Below, piece after piece: positions 1 through 8,953 of a DNA stretch of 64,000 nt. The stretch covers positions 124,001-188,000 of the forward strand of contig DASPNR010000031.1 in the NCBI GenBank assembly GCA_035626395.1, written 5' to 3'. The position numbers and the translations under genes were made by a program. Origin of the DNA: Candidatus Limnocylindrales bacterium (GTDB taxonomy: Bacteria; Desulfobacterota; Binatia; UBA1149; CAITLU01). Below the pieces are notes generated by a model. The model searched no databases and was not told where the DNA came from. It was given only the letters and a program-made list of their open reading frames with translations. Every line of letters begins with the position of its first letter. Within the stretch, counting starts at the first letter, position 1.

Positions 1-43
1 GGCGCGGCCGAAGTACGTGTGCCTCGTGACCGGCACTGGAGAG

Positions 44-1978
44 TCAGCGACCGAGCGGTAGACGCGCCACCGCGGCGACCGTCGCGATGAGCTCGGAAGC
101 CTCGACCGGCTTGGACAGATGCATCTGGTAGCCGGCCAGCATCGCGCGCGTGCGGTCTTCGGAGCGCGCGAACGCGGTCAGCGCGACGGCGGGCGTGAGG
201 TGACCACTCGGCATCTCCATCTTGCGCAGCGACCGGATCAGGTCGTAGCCGTCCCGGTCGGGCATTCCGATGTCGCTCAGCAGCACGTCGGGCGGCTGCC
301 TGCGAAACAGATCCAGTGCTTCGGCGGCCGATGCCGCGCGCGTCACGCGCGCACCGTGGTCTTCGAGCAGCTGTCCGATCAGCTCGCGCGCGTCCGCATC
401 GTCGTCCACCACCATCACGTGCAGATTGCTCAGCGACACGTCGTGCGGAATCGGCGCCGCGCCTCGTGCCAGGCGTGGGTGCGCGCGCTCGCTCGGCGAT
501 TGCTCTTCGTGCATCGGCATCAGCGGTAGCTCGACGACGAACGTGGACCCCTTGTCCTCGCCGGCGCTCTTGGCCCGCACGCTGCCGCCGTGCAGCTCGA
601 CCAGCTGCTTGACGATGGCCAGGCCCAGCCCCAGTCCACTGTGGCGGCGAGTGGTGGAGCCGTCCTCCTGCCGGAAACGCTCGAAGACGTAGGGGAGGAA
701 TTCGGGCGCTATGCCCTGTCCGGTGTCGGTCACCGAGATCTCGACGTGCGAGTTCACGCGCTCGAGCGCCACCAGCACGCGCCCGTCGCGGCCGGTGAAC
801 TTGATGGCATTGGACAGCAGGTTCCAGACGATCTGCTGCAGGCGATTGGGATCGCCGCGGACCGGACCGATGCCGGGGTCCAGGATGGTCTGCAGGCGGA
901 TGCCCTTGGCCTCGGCCGCCGGCCGCACCGTGGTCACCGCGGCCTCGATGACTTCGGGCAGCGTGACCTGCTGGACGTCGAGCCGCAGCTTGCCGGCAAC
1001 GATCCGGCTCATGTCGAGCAGGTCCTCGATGATCTGCGTCTGCACCCGTGCGTTGCGCTCGATGACCTCCATCCCGTGCGAGACTTCCTGCGCCGGCCGG
1101 TCGCCGCTGCGCAGCATGTGCGCCCACCCGAGGATCGCCGACAGCGGCGTGCGCAGCTCGTGCGAAAGGGTGGCCACGAACTCGTCCTTCATGCGGCTGG
1201 CGCGTTCCACCTCGATGCGCGCGTCGCGCTCGCTTTCCAGCAGCCGCTGGCGTTCGTCGTGGGCGCGCTGGATCTCGACATCCTGTTTCTGGATCTGCGC
1301 GAGCATCTCATTGAAGACGTCGGTGAACTGGCCGAGCTCGTCCTCGCCGTATTTGGCGGCACGGATCGAGTAGTCGCGCGTTTCGGACACGCGCCGGGCC
1401 GTGGCCGCCAGCGTGTCGACCGGACGGACGAGGTTCTGCCCGATGCGGCTGGAGATCAGGAAGGCGAAGACCATCGTCATGACGGCGACCGTCAGGATGA
1501 CGCCGACGTTGCCCCAGGCGCGCGCGAGCGCGCCGCTGCGGTCGAACACGACCTGCAGTCGCCCGACATTGCCGGCACGCCCGCCGACGTCGGCGCTGAC
1601 GATCAGCCATGTGCCGTCGTAGCGGATGCCGGGTTGGCCCGGCGGGAAGCCCGGCGCGTCCATGCTCGGATTGTCGTAGCGTGCGAAGATCCGGCCGTCG
1701 GCTGAGTAGAGCGTGGCCGATGCAACGTTCGGCGACGCCTTGAGGGCAGACAGGGCCTCGGCGCCAAGCTCGGGATCGCCGAATGCCAGCGGGGCCTCGC
1801 TGTTGACCGCGATGATGTTGGCCTGCGCACCCGCCAGAGCCGACGTTTCGGCCTCCGTATCGAGGTAGTCGATGATGGCCAGCACCGCCGATACCGAGAT
1901 CACCGCCGAGCCGGTGGTAAGGGTAACGAGCAGTGTCAGCTTGGCCCCGAAGGAGCGCATCGGCCGCAACAGCGGCAT
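44..1978 (-). CDS. Hybrid sensor histidine kinase with HAMP and C-terminal receiver domain
   Basis: Inner-membrane sensor kinase of 644 residues. A first membrane helix (about 12-36) and a second (about 158-177) flank a periplasmic sensor region. A HAMP segment follows, then a HisKA domain with phospho-acceptor His273 in LSHELRTPLS, and an ATPase domain with N-box NRLQQIVWNLLSNAIKFT. The C-terminal receiver (about 519-644) starts VMVVDDDADAREL and has acceptor Asp569 in LLSDIGMPD. The start is set by TGATG overlap with the stop of the yfiR-like gene, so the longer in-frame extension is a shadow of that gene. It is the last gene of the TonB receptor-YfiR-kinase operon and probably reads the periplasmic partner. 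No DNA-binding output domain is present. The output partner is unknown. Confidence 0.92.
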   Translation of the reverse strand: MPLLRPMRSFGAKLTLLVTLTTGSAVISVSAVLAIIDYLDTEAETSALAGAQANIIAVNSEAPLAFGDPELGAEALSALKASPNVASATLYSADGRIFARYDNPSMDAPGFPPGQPGIRYDGTWLIVSADVGGRAGNVGRLQVVFDRSGALARAWGNVGVILTVAVMTMVFAFLISSRIGQNLVRPVDTLAATARRVSETRDYSIRAAKYGEDELGQFTDVFNEMLAQIQKQDVEIQRAHDERQRLLESERDARIEVERASRMKDEFVATLSHELRTPLSAILGWAHMLRSGDRPAQEVSHGMEVIERNARVQTQIIEDLLDMSRIVAGKLRLDVQQVTLPEVIEAAVTTVRPAAEAKGIRLQTILDPGIGPVRGDPNRLQQIVWNLLSNAIKFTGRDGRVLVALERVNSHVEISVTDTGQGIAPEFLPYVFERFRQEDGSTTRRHSGLGLGLAIVKQLVELHGGSVRAKSAGEDKGSTFVVELPLMPMHEEQSPSERAHPRLARGAAPIPHDVSLSNLHVMVVDDDADARELIGQLLEDHGARVTRAASAAEALDLFRRQPPDVLLSDIGMPDRDGYDLIRSLRKMEMPSGHLTPAVALTAFARSEDRTRAMLAGYQMHLSKPVEASELIATVAAVARLPLGR

Positions 1979-2610
1979 CAGGGACTGCTCCGCGGGCCCA
2001 CGATCTGCGCGAGCTGAAGTACCTTGGCGCTGACGGCGATGCGTGAGCGCTGGATGGCATCGAGGTTGGCCTCGAAGATGATGCGGTTGCCGCGCAGGAC
2101 GAACCCGAGCATGCCGCCGCTGGCGGCGAACATCGGTATGTCGCTGACCGTAAGGACGTCTCCGTCCGCCACACCGCGCAGGATCGCCTGCACACGTGGG
2201 GCGGGCAGGCCGCAGATGTACAGGAGGTGAGCCGGCTTCATGCTCTCGTACACCGATGCCCATTGCTCCTCGCTGGCCCCATCGCCCGGCACCGCCGCCC
2301 GGCGCAGCGTCACCGCGCGCCCGCCGACCGGCTCGGTGGCGGATACGACCTCGGCCAGCACGTCGGTGACGTCACACTGGCCCGCCAGCGTGATCACGAT
2401 GGGGCTGGTAGGCGAGTCGAAGCACTCCTCGGGCCACTGAGCGTACTTGACGAAATTCAGCAGGTAGGCGGCCTTGAGCTTCGCCGCCTTCTGGGCGTCG
2501 ATGCCCTGCGCGAGCGCCGGCGCGGCTGCCGCAACCACGACCGACACGGACAGCGCCCAAGCCGCGAGGCGGCAGCTGCCCGATCGGATGCTGTTGCGGA
2601 ACGTGGCCAT
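1978..2610 (-). CDS. YfiR/DUF4154 family periplasmic protein
   Basis: A 210-residue exported protein with a signal peptide ending AAAAPALAQG. The mature part begins with the family-typical KLKAAYLLNFVKYAQWPEE and contains the GxVLTVSD and LGFVLRGNRIIFEANLDA segments of YfiR/DUF4154 proteins. In Pseudomonas, YfiR is a periplasmic repressor of an inner-membrane signalling enzyme. Here the partner is probably the overlapping downstream kinase, which is inference from position. The ATG at 2610 follows a GGGAGAAGG ribosome-binding site and lies 23 bp after the TonB receptor stop, so a much longer in-frame extension is rejected. Confidence 0.9.
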   Translation of the reverse strand: MATFRNSIRSGSCRLAAWALSVSVVVAAAAPALAQGIDAQKAAKLKAAYLLNFVKYAQWPEECFDSPTSPIVITLAGQCDVTDVLAEVVSATEPVGGRAVTLRRAAVPGDGASEEQWASVYESMKPAHLLYICGLPAPRVQAILRGVADGDVLTVSDIPMFAASGGMLGFVLRGNRIIFEANLDAIQRSRIAVSAKVLQLAQIVGPRSSP

Positions 2611-2633
2611 CGACGTTTCTTCGCCTTCTCCCG

Positions 2634-4670
2634 TTAGAACTGCACCGTCGCCGACAAATAGATCGCCCGCTCGATTTGGACGGTCGGGGACGCCTCGCGA
2701 TGGGTCTCCTGCAGCAGGTTCTGCCCCCACAGCGCCAGCTCGATGTTGTCGGTGGCACGCCAGGTGATGCCCTGGTCCAGCCGCACGTACTCGTCGGCGT
2801 CGACCGTGGGAACCTGGTCGACGAAGTAGAGAGCCGTGTCGAGCTCGACGTCGTCGGTCACATCGAAGTGCGAGCGCGCCTTCACCAGGTGATGCGGGGC
2901 ATTGCCCTGATCCTGTGGCAGCACCGGCCCATGCACCTCCACCTCCACGAAGCTGTAGGAGGCCGCCAGCCTCCAGGGCTCGAGGATCCGCCACTCGGCG
3001 CTGAGCTCGAAGCCGAACGTCTCGGCGGTGCCGTCGTTGTTCCAGGCTCCGAACGTGCCCTTGGGCACGAAGATGAGGTCGTCGTAGTCGTTGTAGAACA
3101 GGGCGGTGTCCAGGCTCAGCTCGGGGGTGATGCGGATGCGATGGCCCAGCTCGTACGCCAGCACCTTCTCGCTCTTCAGGTCGGGATCGCCGACGACCTG
3201 CAGCGGGACGATGAATCCGGCCGGCGGGCCTGCCGGATCGATCAGCAGTCCGGGGTCGGCGAAGCCGAGAGTGAGCGTGGAATCGCGCTCGGTGCGCGAA
3301 GGGACGCGAACGGGCCGCGAGATGGACGCCCATAGCGTGTTGCGGTCATCCGGCGTCCACCAGAGACGTCCGCTCGGCTGCACCTCGACGCCGGTGAAGC
3401 TGTTGTGCTCGAGCTTGCTGCCGATCATCGCGAACAGCCGCTCCGGAATGACCGTGATCGTGTCCTGGAGGAAGCCGCTGAAGGTCTCGAGCGAGCGCGA
3501 CGACGGATCGAACTCCACCACCGGCGACGAACGCGTGCTGTCGGCAGTATAGCGATAGCCGAGGCCCCACATGACGTCGTTCCACCCGCCGACGACGAAG
3601 TGATGGCGAACATCGATGTCGGCGGTGTGCCGTTCCACTTCGAAGTTGGCGGCTTGCTGGCGGTCGGTGAAGTCGTAGTAGGTCTGCAGGCTCCAGCCGC
3701 TCTCTCCGGTATCCCGCGTCACCCGTGCCAGGAAATTGGCGCCGCTCGCCCAGCCGTGGCCTCGACGTCGCATGAAGCTGAGGTGCATTCCGGGGACGGG
3801 CAGCCGCTGGTTCTCGTCGAAGTCCACGTCGTAGCCGTCGCTCTGCACCGTCACGCGCGTCTGCTCGTCGACGTCGTAGTCGAAACGGAAACCGCCGTGG
3901 CCAAGATCCCACTCATCGTGCGTGTCGCCGCCGGGCATCGTCTCGGTGTGGTCGCGCACGACGTACTTCCCCCACACCCGGTAGTAGCCGTTGTCCGAGG
4001 CCTTGCCGCCGTAGCGGGCCGAAGTGAATACGTGCTCCTCGTTGCCGCCACCCGCCTTGAGGTAGAAGCCCTGCGTATCGTGAGCGCGGCGCGTGATGAC
4101 GTTGATGACGCCGTTGACCGCATTGGCGCCCCAGAGCGTGGCGCCGGGGCCGCGGATGACCTCGATGCGCTCGAGATCCTCGAGCAGGATGTCCTGCACG
4201 TCCCAGAACGTGCCGCCGAAAAGCGGGTCGTACACCGCGCGTCCGTCGATGAGCACGAGCGTCTTGTTGGCCAGCCCGCCGCTGAAACCGCGCATGCCAA
4301 CGGTCCAGGTACGCGAGCCCGATTGCCCGACGAATACGCCCGGCACCACCCGCAGTGCCTCTGCCAGCGTGCGATGGCCGGTACGGCGCAGGTCCTCGCC
4401 GGTGACGACATGGAGTGCGGCAGGTGAGCGGAACCAGTCCTGCTCCACGCCGGCCACCGTCGTCACCGGGATGTCCATGAGCTGCTCCAGGGGCAGCTCC
4501 AGGAGCCGCTCCATCGACAGATCATCGCGAGCCTGCGCGTCGTCTGCCCAGAGAATGGCGGCGAGCACACTGGCGGCAAGGCGCCAACGGCGTGGGCGGC
4601 ACGCGCGAAGGAGGCGGCGGGCAATGACGGTTTTATCGATGGATGAGCGCGCGTGGATGCTTTGGTTCAT
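2634..4670 (-). CDS. TonB-dependent outer-membrane receptor
   Basis: A 678-residue outer-membrane receptor. The N-terminus is a basic leader and hydrophobic stretch (LAASVLAAILWADDAQA). A plug domain follows: TVAGVEQDWFRSPAALHVVT, RTLAEALRVVPGVFVGQ and VIRGPGATLWGANAVNGVIN. The rest is beta-barrel and ends with the aromatic-terminal strand (SATVQF). The substrate cannot be deduced. It heads an operon with a YfiR-like protein and a hybrid kinase, an arrangement that suggests sensing as well as uptake. ATG at 4670 is preceded by AGGGACC. The upstream in-frame extension overlaps the divergent promoter region and lacks receptor features, so it was excluded. Confidence 0.93.
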   Translation of the reverse strand: MNQSIHARSSIDKTVIARRLLRACRPRRWRLAASVLAAILWADDAQARDDLSMERLLELPLEQLMDIPVTTVAGVEQDWFRSPAALHVVTGEDLRRTGHRTLAEALRVVPGVFVGQSGSRTWTVGMRGFSGGLANKTLVLIDGRAVYDPLFGGTFWDVQDILLEDLERIEVIRGPGATLWGANAVNGVINVITRRAHDTQGFYLKAGGGNEEHVFTSARYGGKASDNGYYRVWGKYVVRDHTETMPGGDTHDEWDLGHGGFRFDYDVDEQTRVTVQSDGYDVDFDENQRLPVPGMHLSFMRRRGHGWASGANFLARVTRDTGESGWSLQTYYDFTDRQQAANFEVERHTADIDVRHHFVVGGWNDVMWGLGYRYTADSTRSSPVVEFDPSSRSLETFSGFLQDTITVIPERLFAMIGSKLEHNSFTGVEVQPSGRLWWTPDDRNTLWASISRPVRVPSRTERDSTLTLGFADPGLLIDPAGPPAGFIVPLQVVGDPDLKSEKVLAYELGHRIRITPELSLDTALFYNDYDDLIFVPKGTFGAWNNDGTAETFGFELSAEWRILEPWRLAASYSFVEVEVHGPVLPQDQGNAPHHLVKARSHFDVTDDVELDTALYFVDQVPTVDADEYVRLDQGITWRATDNIELALWGQNLLQETHREASPTVQIERAIYLSATVQF

Positions 4671-4929
4671 TGGGCAATGGTCCCTGACCGGACAGCACAC
4701 GTCTTTCCCTCTGGAGACGGCCTTATATGTCGAAGGGGTCTGGTGATGCCAGCAAAACGGCAGCGATGTCGTGGTTTTGAACGTGTGACGTCGCACGGGT
4801 CGCGCCGCCACCGCGTCTTCGCGTGCGTGCAGCCGCGGCGGCGCAAGTGGACTTTCGCCCACGTCGAGCTCCGGCTCGTGTTCCGGAGGCGTGCTGCAAG
4901 CGGCCGCCGGCGACGGTAGCCTGCAAAGG

Positions 4930-6558
4930 ATGAGCGCAGGCGGATTCCCCGACGACGGCGCGTCGGCGTCGTTCGAAACAGCGGATGCGTTCCTGGCGCA
5001 GTCGCACCTCTTCCACCTCGGCGGTCTGACCACGGAGCGGCAGCACCCGCAGACCATGCATCTGTCGGAGTGGGCGGCCGCCGACCTGCCGCATGCGCTG
5101 GCCGTGGTCCAGCAGTGTGAGCTGGCGGCGCTCGATGCGATGATGCAGTACGGCGAGGAGCTCGAGACGCTGCGGGCCAAGGTGCAGGCCGCGCTCGCCG
5201 AGGGACGAAACATCTTTCTGGGCGGCTGCGGTGCCACCGGCCGCCTGGCCATCACGCTCGAGTTCCTCTGGCGAGAGGCAGCCATGGCTGGCGGCCGCCG
5301 CCACGCGCTCGAGCGCGTCCACGGCTTCACCGCGGGCGGCGACCTGGCCCTGGTGCGCTCGGTCGAGAGCTTCGAGGATCATCCTGCATTCGGCGCGCGC
5401 CAGCTCGACGGTCTCGGCTTCACCGCGCAAGACCTGATGATCGGCATTACCGAGGGCGGCGAGACGCCCTTCGTCATCGGCGCCGTCGAGCACGCGGCAC
5501 GCTTCAGCGAGGTGCCGCCGTCGTTCGTGTTCTGCAACCCGGTCTCGGACCTGGCGCTGGAAGTGGTGCGGTCCAAGCGAGTGTTCGAGAATCCACACAT
5601 CGATTCGCTCAGCGTGTGCGTGGGGCCGATGCTGCTGTCGGGCAGCACCAGGATGGAAGCCAGCACCGCACTCATGCTGGCCGTCGGCATGGCGCTGCTG
5701 GGCGAGGAGCAGGGCGAGCCGGTGGTTCGGCGGCTGCGCGCGTTGCGAACGGCCGTGGAGCGCACCGACTTCGCCGCGCTCGCACCGTTCGTGGAGCGCG
5801 AGGCGCAGGCCTTCGGAGCACGTGACCACATTCTCTACGAGTCGCGCGACTACGCCATCACGATCCTGACCGACACGACCGAGCGCCATCCGACTTTCAA
5901 CATTGCGGCGTTCGAGAACGTGCAGGACGAGGACGCGCCGCTGTCGGAGGCGTATTTCGTGTTCCCCGGCACGCGGACGCCGCAGGAGTCCTGGCACGCG
6001 CTGCTGGCCAGACCGCCGCGCGCGCTGGACTGGAATGGCTACGAGACGCGCGTGGGTCTGGCGCGGCTGTATGGCTACGACTTCAGCGAGAACGCGCGCG
6101 CCCGTCGGCGCCGGCTGGCACCGCCCGGCACCCGCGTGCACCCGTTCGTCATCGCGCGGGAGTCCGACTCGCTGGCGTGGAATCTCGACGAGCTGCGTCT
6201 ACGGGTGCCGATCGCGGGGCTGACGCCGCTTCTGCAGCACGTGCTGCTGAAGATCCTGCTCAACACGCACTCGACCCTGATGATGGGCCGCTGCGGTCGC
6301 TACCAGGGCAACGTCATGACGTGGGTGCGCCCGACCAACGGCAAGCTCATCGACCGTGCCATCCGCTACGTGCAGCACCTGCTCAACACCTACAGCACCA
6401 GCCGCCGCAGCTACGAAGAGATCTGCCACGAGCTCTTCGCCGCGATGCAGTCGCTGACGCCCCAGGACTCCGTCGTGCTGAAAACCTACGAACGCCTGAC
6501 CGGCACCGCGCTGAAATCGCCGGAACATCCGGGAACCGCCAAAGAGGCGCGAGCCTAG
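4930..6558 (+). CDS. MurQ/GKRP-like double SIS-domain protein
   Basis: A 542-residue cytosolic protein. The N-terminus carries the MurQ-like LGGLTTERQHPQT. A first SIS domain has GGCGATGRLAI in the sugar-phosphate loop. A second SIS-like half contains ILTDTTERHPTFN, and near the C-terminus is NTHSTLMMGRCGRYQGN followed by RPTNGKLIDRA, the best-conserved MurQ signature. MurQ etherase cleaves the lactyl ether of N-acetylmuramate 6-phosphate but is only about 300 residues with one SIS domain. The double-SIS length resembles the glucokinase regulatory protein branch. Activity as etherase or as regulator cannot be settled. The start is uncertain: a GTG at 4891 is in frame after GGAGG with poor spacing. 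Confidence 0.8.
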   Translation: MSAGGFPDDGASASFETADAFLAQSHLFHLGGLTTERQHPQTMHLSEWAAADLPHALAVVQQCELAALDAMMQYGEELETLRAKVQAALAEGRNIFLGGCGATGRLAITLEFLWREAAMAGGRRHALERVHGFTAGGDLALVRSVESFEDHPAFGARQLDGLGFTAQDLMIGITEGGETPFVIGAVEHAARFSEVPPSFVFCNPVSDLALEVVRSKRVFENPHIDSLSVCVGPMLLSGSTRMEASTALMLAVGMALLGEEQGEPVVRRLRALRTAVERTDFAALAPFVEREAQAFGARDHILYESRDYAITILTDTTERHPTFNIAAFENVQDEDAPLSEAYFVFPGTRTPQESWHALLARPPRALDWNGYETRVGLARLYGYDFSENARARRRRLAPPGTRVHPFVIARESDSLAWNLDELRLRVPIAGLTPLLQHVLLKILLNTHSTLMMGRCGRYQGNVMTWVRPTNGKLIDRAIRYVQHLLNTYSTSRRSYEEICHELFAAMQSLTPQDSVVLKTYERLTGTALKSPEHPGTAKEARA

Positions 6559-6597
6559 CGGATGTCCGCTGTCCTGGCTGCGCCGTCGCGCGACGCG

Positions 6598-6623
6598 CGG
6601 GAGCGAGAGCCGTCGCGCTCCCG
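6598..6623. terminator. Hairpin between convergent genes
   Basis: CGGGAGCG (6598-6605) pairs perfectly with CGCTCCCG (6616-6623) across a 10-base loop, in the 92 bp between the convergent MurQ-like and DUF2891 genes. There is no T-run on either side, so it could be a weak bidirectional terminator or a transcript-end stabiliser. Confidence 0.3.
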
Positions 6624-6650
6624 GCGGGTAGGGCAGAAGGCGGAAGGGGT

Positions 6651-7718
6651 TCAGGCGGGGCTTTGGCCGGCATCGAGCGCGAGCAACGCGAAGCTGGCGA
6701 GCCAGTGCTCGCCCATGTAGTGGCCGGTGACGTGGGGCAGACTCGCCTCCAGGTGCATCCGCGCGGCCCGCTCCGCGCAAGCTCGCAGCGGGTCGTCATC
6801 GGAGAACGCCGATGCGATCCAGCGCCAGCACCACGACCTGCTCAGGTTGAGGCCGTCGAGATGGACGATGCGCGGATCGCTGCGATCGCTGACCGTCGCC
6901 GGCGTGAACAGCGTTGCCGGCTCGCAGCCCGCCGCGCGTGGAAGAAAGCGTGCGAACCATTCGCGAAACTCGCCCACGTGCATGGCGCGTCGCATGCACT
7001 GCGCCTCCACCAGCGCAGGCGACAGGAAATCCTCCAGCGATGGCTCCCATGCCTGGCAGCCGACGTCGCCGCCATACCATGCCAGCGCGGCCGCCGTTGC
7101 TGCCTGCGTCAGCCGCCGGTCCTCGACGACGTCGGCATATTCCTGCACCAGGCTCAGCGCGAAGGCGGTGTTGGCGTGCGTGCCGGAGCGGATCGGGTAC
7201 CTCGCCCCCGGCAGGAACGACAGAAAGCGTTCGGTGAAGCAGTCGGCAAGCGGCGAGAGCCGCGAAGACCACCGCCGCCGCTGCGGGCTGCGCTCGCGAG
7301 CCAGCTCGGCGGCAAGCATGAGCAGCCACGCCCAGCCATAGGGCCGTTCGAACGCGCGCGACGACGGGCGGCGGAGGTAGTCGATCTCGGCGGCGACATT
7401 CTCGGTCGTCAGTTGCGTGTCCAGGAGCGCGGATATGGCGGGAGACTCCGGCAGCTCGGGGTAGAGGCGGTGCAGCCTGGCCAGGAGCCAGTAGCCGTGA
7501 ACGCACGAGTGCCAGTCGAAGCTGCCATAGAAGAGCGGATGCAGCTGTCGCGGCGTTCTGGCGTCGGCGGGGCCGTCCAGGACGTGGTCGAGCTTGCTCG
7601 GAAACTCGCGCGTGACGTGACCGAGCGCGATCGCGGCAAAGCGCGACGCGATCTGGGCCGTCAGCGCGTGGGACGTCGGTGACCTCCGCGTATCGCTCGC
7701 AGAGGGCCCCGCCGCCAT
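6651..7718 (-). CDS. DUF2891 family protein
   Basis: A 355-residue protein recognised as DUF2891 from HPLFYGSFDWHSCVHGYW near residue 60 and HVTGHYMGEHWLASFALLAL at the C-terminus. It has many His, Trp and Tyr residues in an alpha-helical pattern like an alpha/alpha toroid. The family function is not established, and no signal peptide is visible. Its ATG directly follows the TAG stop of the upstream acyl-CoA dehydrogenase (TAGATG), so the two are probably translated from one transcript by reinitiation. This is the only hint of a link to acyl-CoA metabolism. Confidence 0.85.
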   Translation of the reverse strand: MAAGPSASDTRRSPTSHALTAQIASRFAAIALGHVTREFPSKLDHVLDGPADARTPRQLHPLFYGSFDWHSCVHGYWLLARLHRLYPELPESPAISALLDTQLTTENVAAEIDYLRRPSSRAFERPYGWAWLLMLAAELARERSPQRRRWSSRLSPLADCFTERFLSFLPGARYPIRSGTHANTAFALSLVQEYADVVEDRRLTQAATAAALAWYGGDVGCQAWEPSLEDFLSPALVEAQCMRRAMHVGEFREWFARFLPRAAGCEPATLFTPATVSDRSDPRIVHLDGLNLSRSWCWRWIASAFSDDDPLRACAERAARMHLEASLPHVTGHYMGEHWLASFALLALDAGQSPA

Positions 7719-8873
7719 CTACGCCGCCTCGCCCTCGAACTGCGGCAGCGACTGGTAGCGTTCCACGTGCCAGTCGGCATCGCCGAACAGTCCCTGCAGC
7801 ACGCGTACACGCTTGAAGTACAGGCCGATGTCCTGCTCGTCGGTGATGGCGATGCCGCCGAAGAGCTGGATCGCGTTTTCCTGCACGTACCATCCGCCCT
7901 GCTGCAGCTGGACCTTGGCGGCGGAGATCGCCGATTTGCGCTGCGTGGCGTCGGGATTGTCGGCCTGGATGGCGGCCAGCAGCATCATGCCCTTGCACAG
8001 CTCCACCTCAGCGAACATGTCGGAGGCGCGGTGCTGCAGCGCCTGGAACGCGCCGATCGGCTTGCCGAACTGCTTGCGCTGCTTGAGGTAGTCCACCGTC
8101 ATGTTGAGCATCGTGGTCAGCTCGCCCTGCGCCTCGGCGCAGGCCGCGGCGGCGCCGCGATCGATCGCCCACTCGATGGAATCGTAGGCATCGCCTTCGC
8201 CGCCAAGGAGGCGATCGGCGTCCACCTCCACATTCTGCAGATCGAGCAGCGCGCTCGAATGTCCGTCCATGCCGTGGATGCGCGTGCGCGTCAGCCCCGG
8301 CGCATCGGCATCGACGATGAACAGCGACAGGCCGTTCTCCTCGCGCGGCGTGCCGGCGGTGCGGGCGACGACGATGATGTGGTCGGCGGCATGGCCGTTG
8401 AGGACCCAGGTCTTGCGGCCGTTGAGCACGTACTGGCCGCCGCTGCGTCTGGCGCTCGTCTCGCAGTCGGCGAGGTTGTAGCGGCTCTGGCGCTCGGCGT
8501 AGGCGAAGGCGAGCGAGGTGCGCCCTTCGAGCATCGGCGACAGGAACTTCTCGGTCTGCTCGCCGGTGCCCAGCCGAGACAGGAGCCCGCCCGCCAGCAC
8601 GACCGAGGGGATGTACGGCTCGGGCACCAGGCCGCGGCCGAGCTGCTCCAGGATCAGCGCGACATCGGTGAAGTTGCCGCCGTAGCCGCCCTGATCCTCC
8701 GGGAACGCCACGGCCAGCCAGCCGTACTCGGCCATGTTCTGCCAGACCTTGGGCTCCCAGCCCTGCTGCGTCTCGCGAAGCTGGCGGAAGCGCGTCACGG
8801 GCGAATCGTTGTCGACGAACTTGCGGACGGCGTCGACGATCATCGTCTGTTCTTCGGTGAGCTCGAAATTCAT
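7719..8873 (-). CDS. Acyl-CoA dehydrogenase family protein (second of pair)
   Basis: A 384-residue flavoprotein of the acyl-CoA dehydrogenase family. It has an N-terminal helical domain (ELTEEQTMIVDAVRKFVDND), a middle beta domain (GRKTWVLNGHAADHIIVVA), and a C-terminal helical domain containing RKQFGKPIGAFQALQHRASD and QLFGGIAITDEQDIGLYFKR. The usual YEGT catalytic Glu segment is not present at the C-terminal position. The gene next to it encodes another dehydrogenase, as in the heterotetrameric (alpha2beta2) enzymes of steroid side-chain degradation, so it may be one subunit of a heteromer. Start ATG at 8873 follows AAGGATA. Confidence 0.9.
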   Translation of the reverse strand: MNFELTEEQTMIVDAVRKFVDNDSPVTRFRQLRETQQGWEPKVWQNMAEYGWLAVAFPEDQGGYGGNFTDVALILEQLGRGLVPEPYIPSVVLAGGLLSRLGTGEQTEKFLSPMLEGRTSLAFAYAERQSRYNLADCETSARRSGGQYVLNGRKTWVLNGHAADHIIVVARTAGTPREENGLSLFIVDADAPGLTRTRIHGMDGHSSALLDLQNVEVDADRLLGGEGDAYDSIEWAIDRGAAAACAEAQGELTTMLNMTVDYLKQRKQFGKPIGAFQALQHRASDMFAEVELCKGMMLLAAIQADNPDATQRKSAISAAKVQLQQGGWYVQENAIQLFGGIAITDEQDIGLYFKRVRVLQGLFGDADWHVERYQSLPQFEGEAA

Positions 8874-8887
8874 CGCGTATCCTTCAT

Positions 8888-8949
8888 GGGGCCAGGTCGT
8901 GCATTCGAGCATCGGGTCCCCGGAATGCTCGCATGCACGACCTGACCCC
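8888..8949. repeat. REP-like imperfect palindrome between the two dehydrogenase genes
   Basis: The left arm 8888-8913 (GGGGCCAGGTCGTGCATTCG...) is almost exactly the reverse complement of the right arm 8923-8949 (...ATGCACGACCTGACCCC), with two mismatches over about 26 bp and a GC-rich loop of about 9 bases. The element starts 4 bp after the stop of the first dehydrogenase and ends just before the ribosome-binding site of the second. The GGGGTCAGGTC-TGCAT arm resembles REP-type elements mobilised by RAYT (IS200-like) transposases in soil bacteria. That assignment is from memory. No transposase is in the window. Confidence 0.75.
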
Positions 8950-8953
8950 GTTC

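Noticed and set aside
4671..4929. Possible riboswitch upstream of the TonB receptor
   Set aside because: TonB receptors are often under cobalamin riboswitches, so I looked for B12-box and c-di-GMP-type conserved segments on the minus strand. None was convincing.
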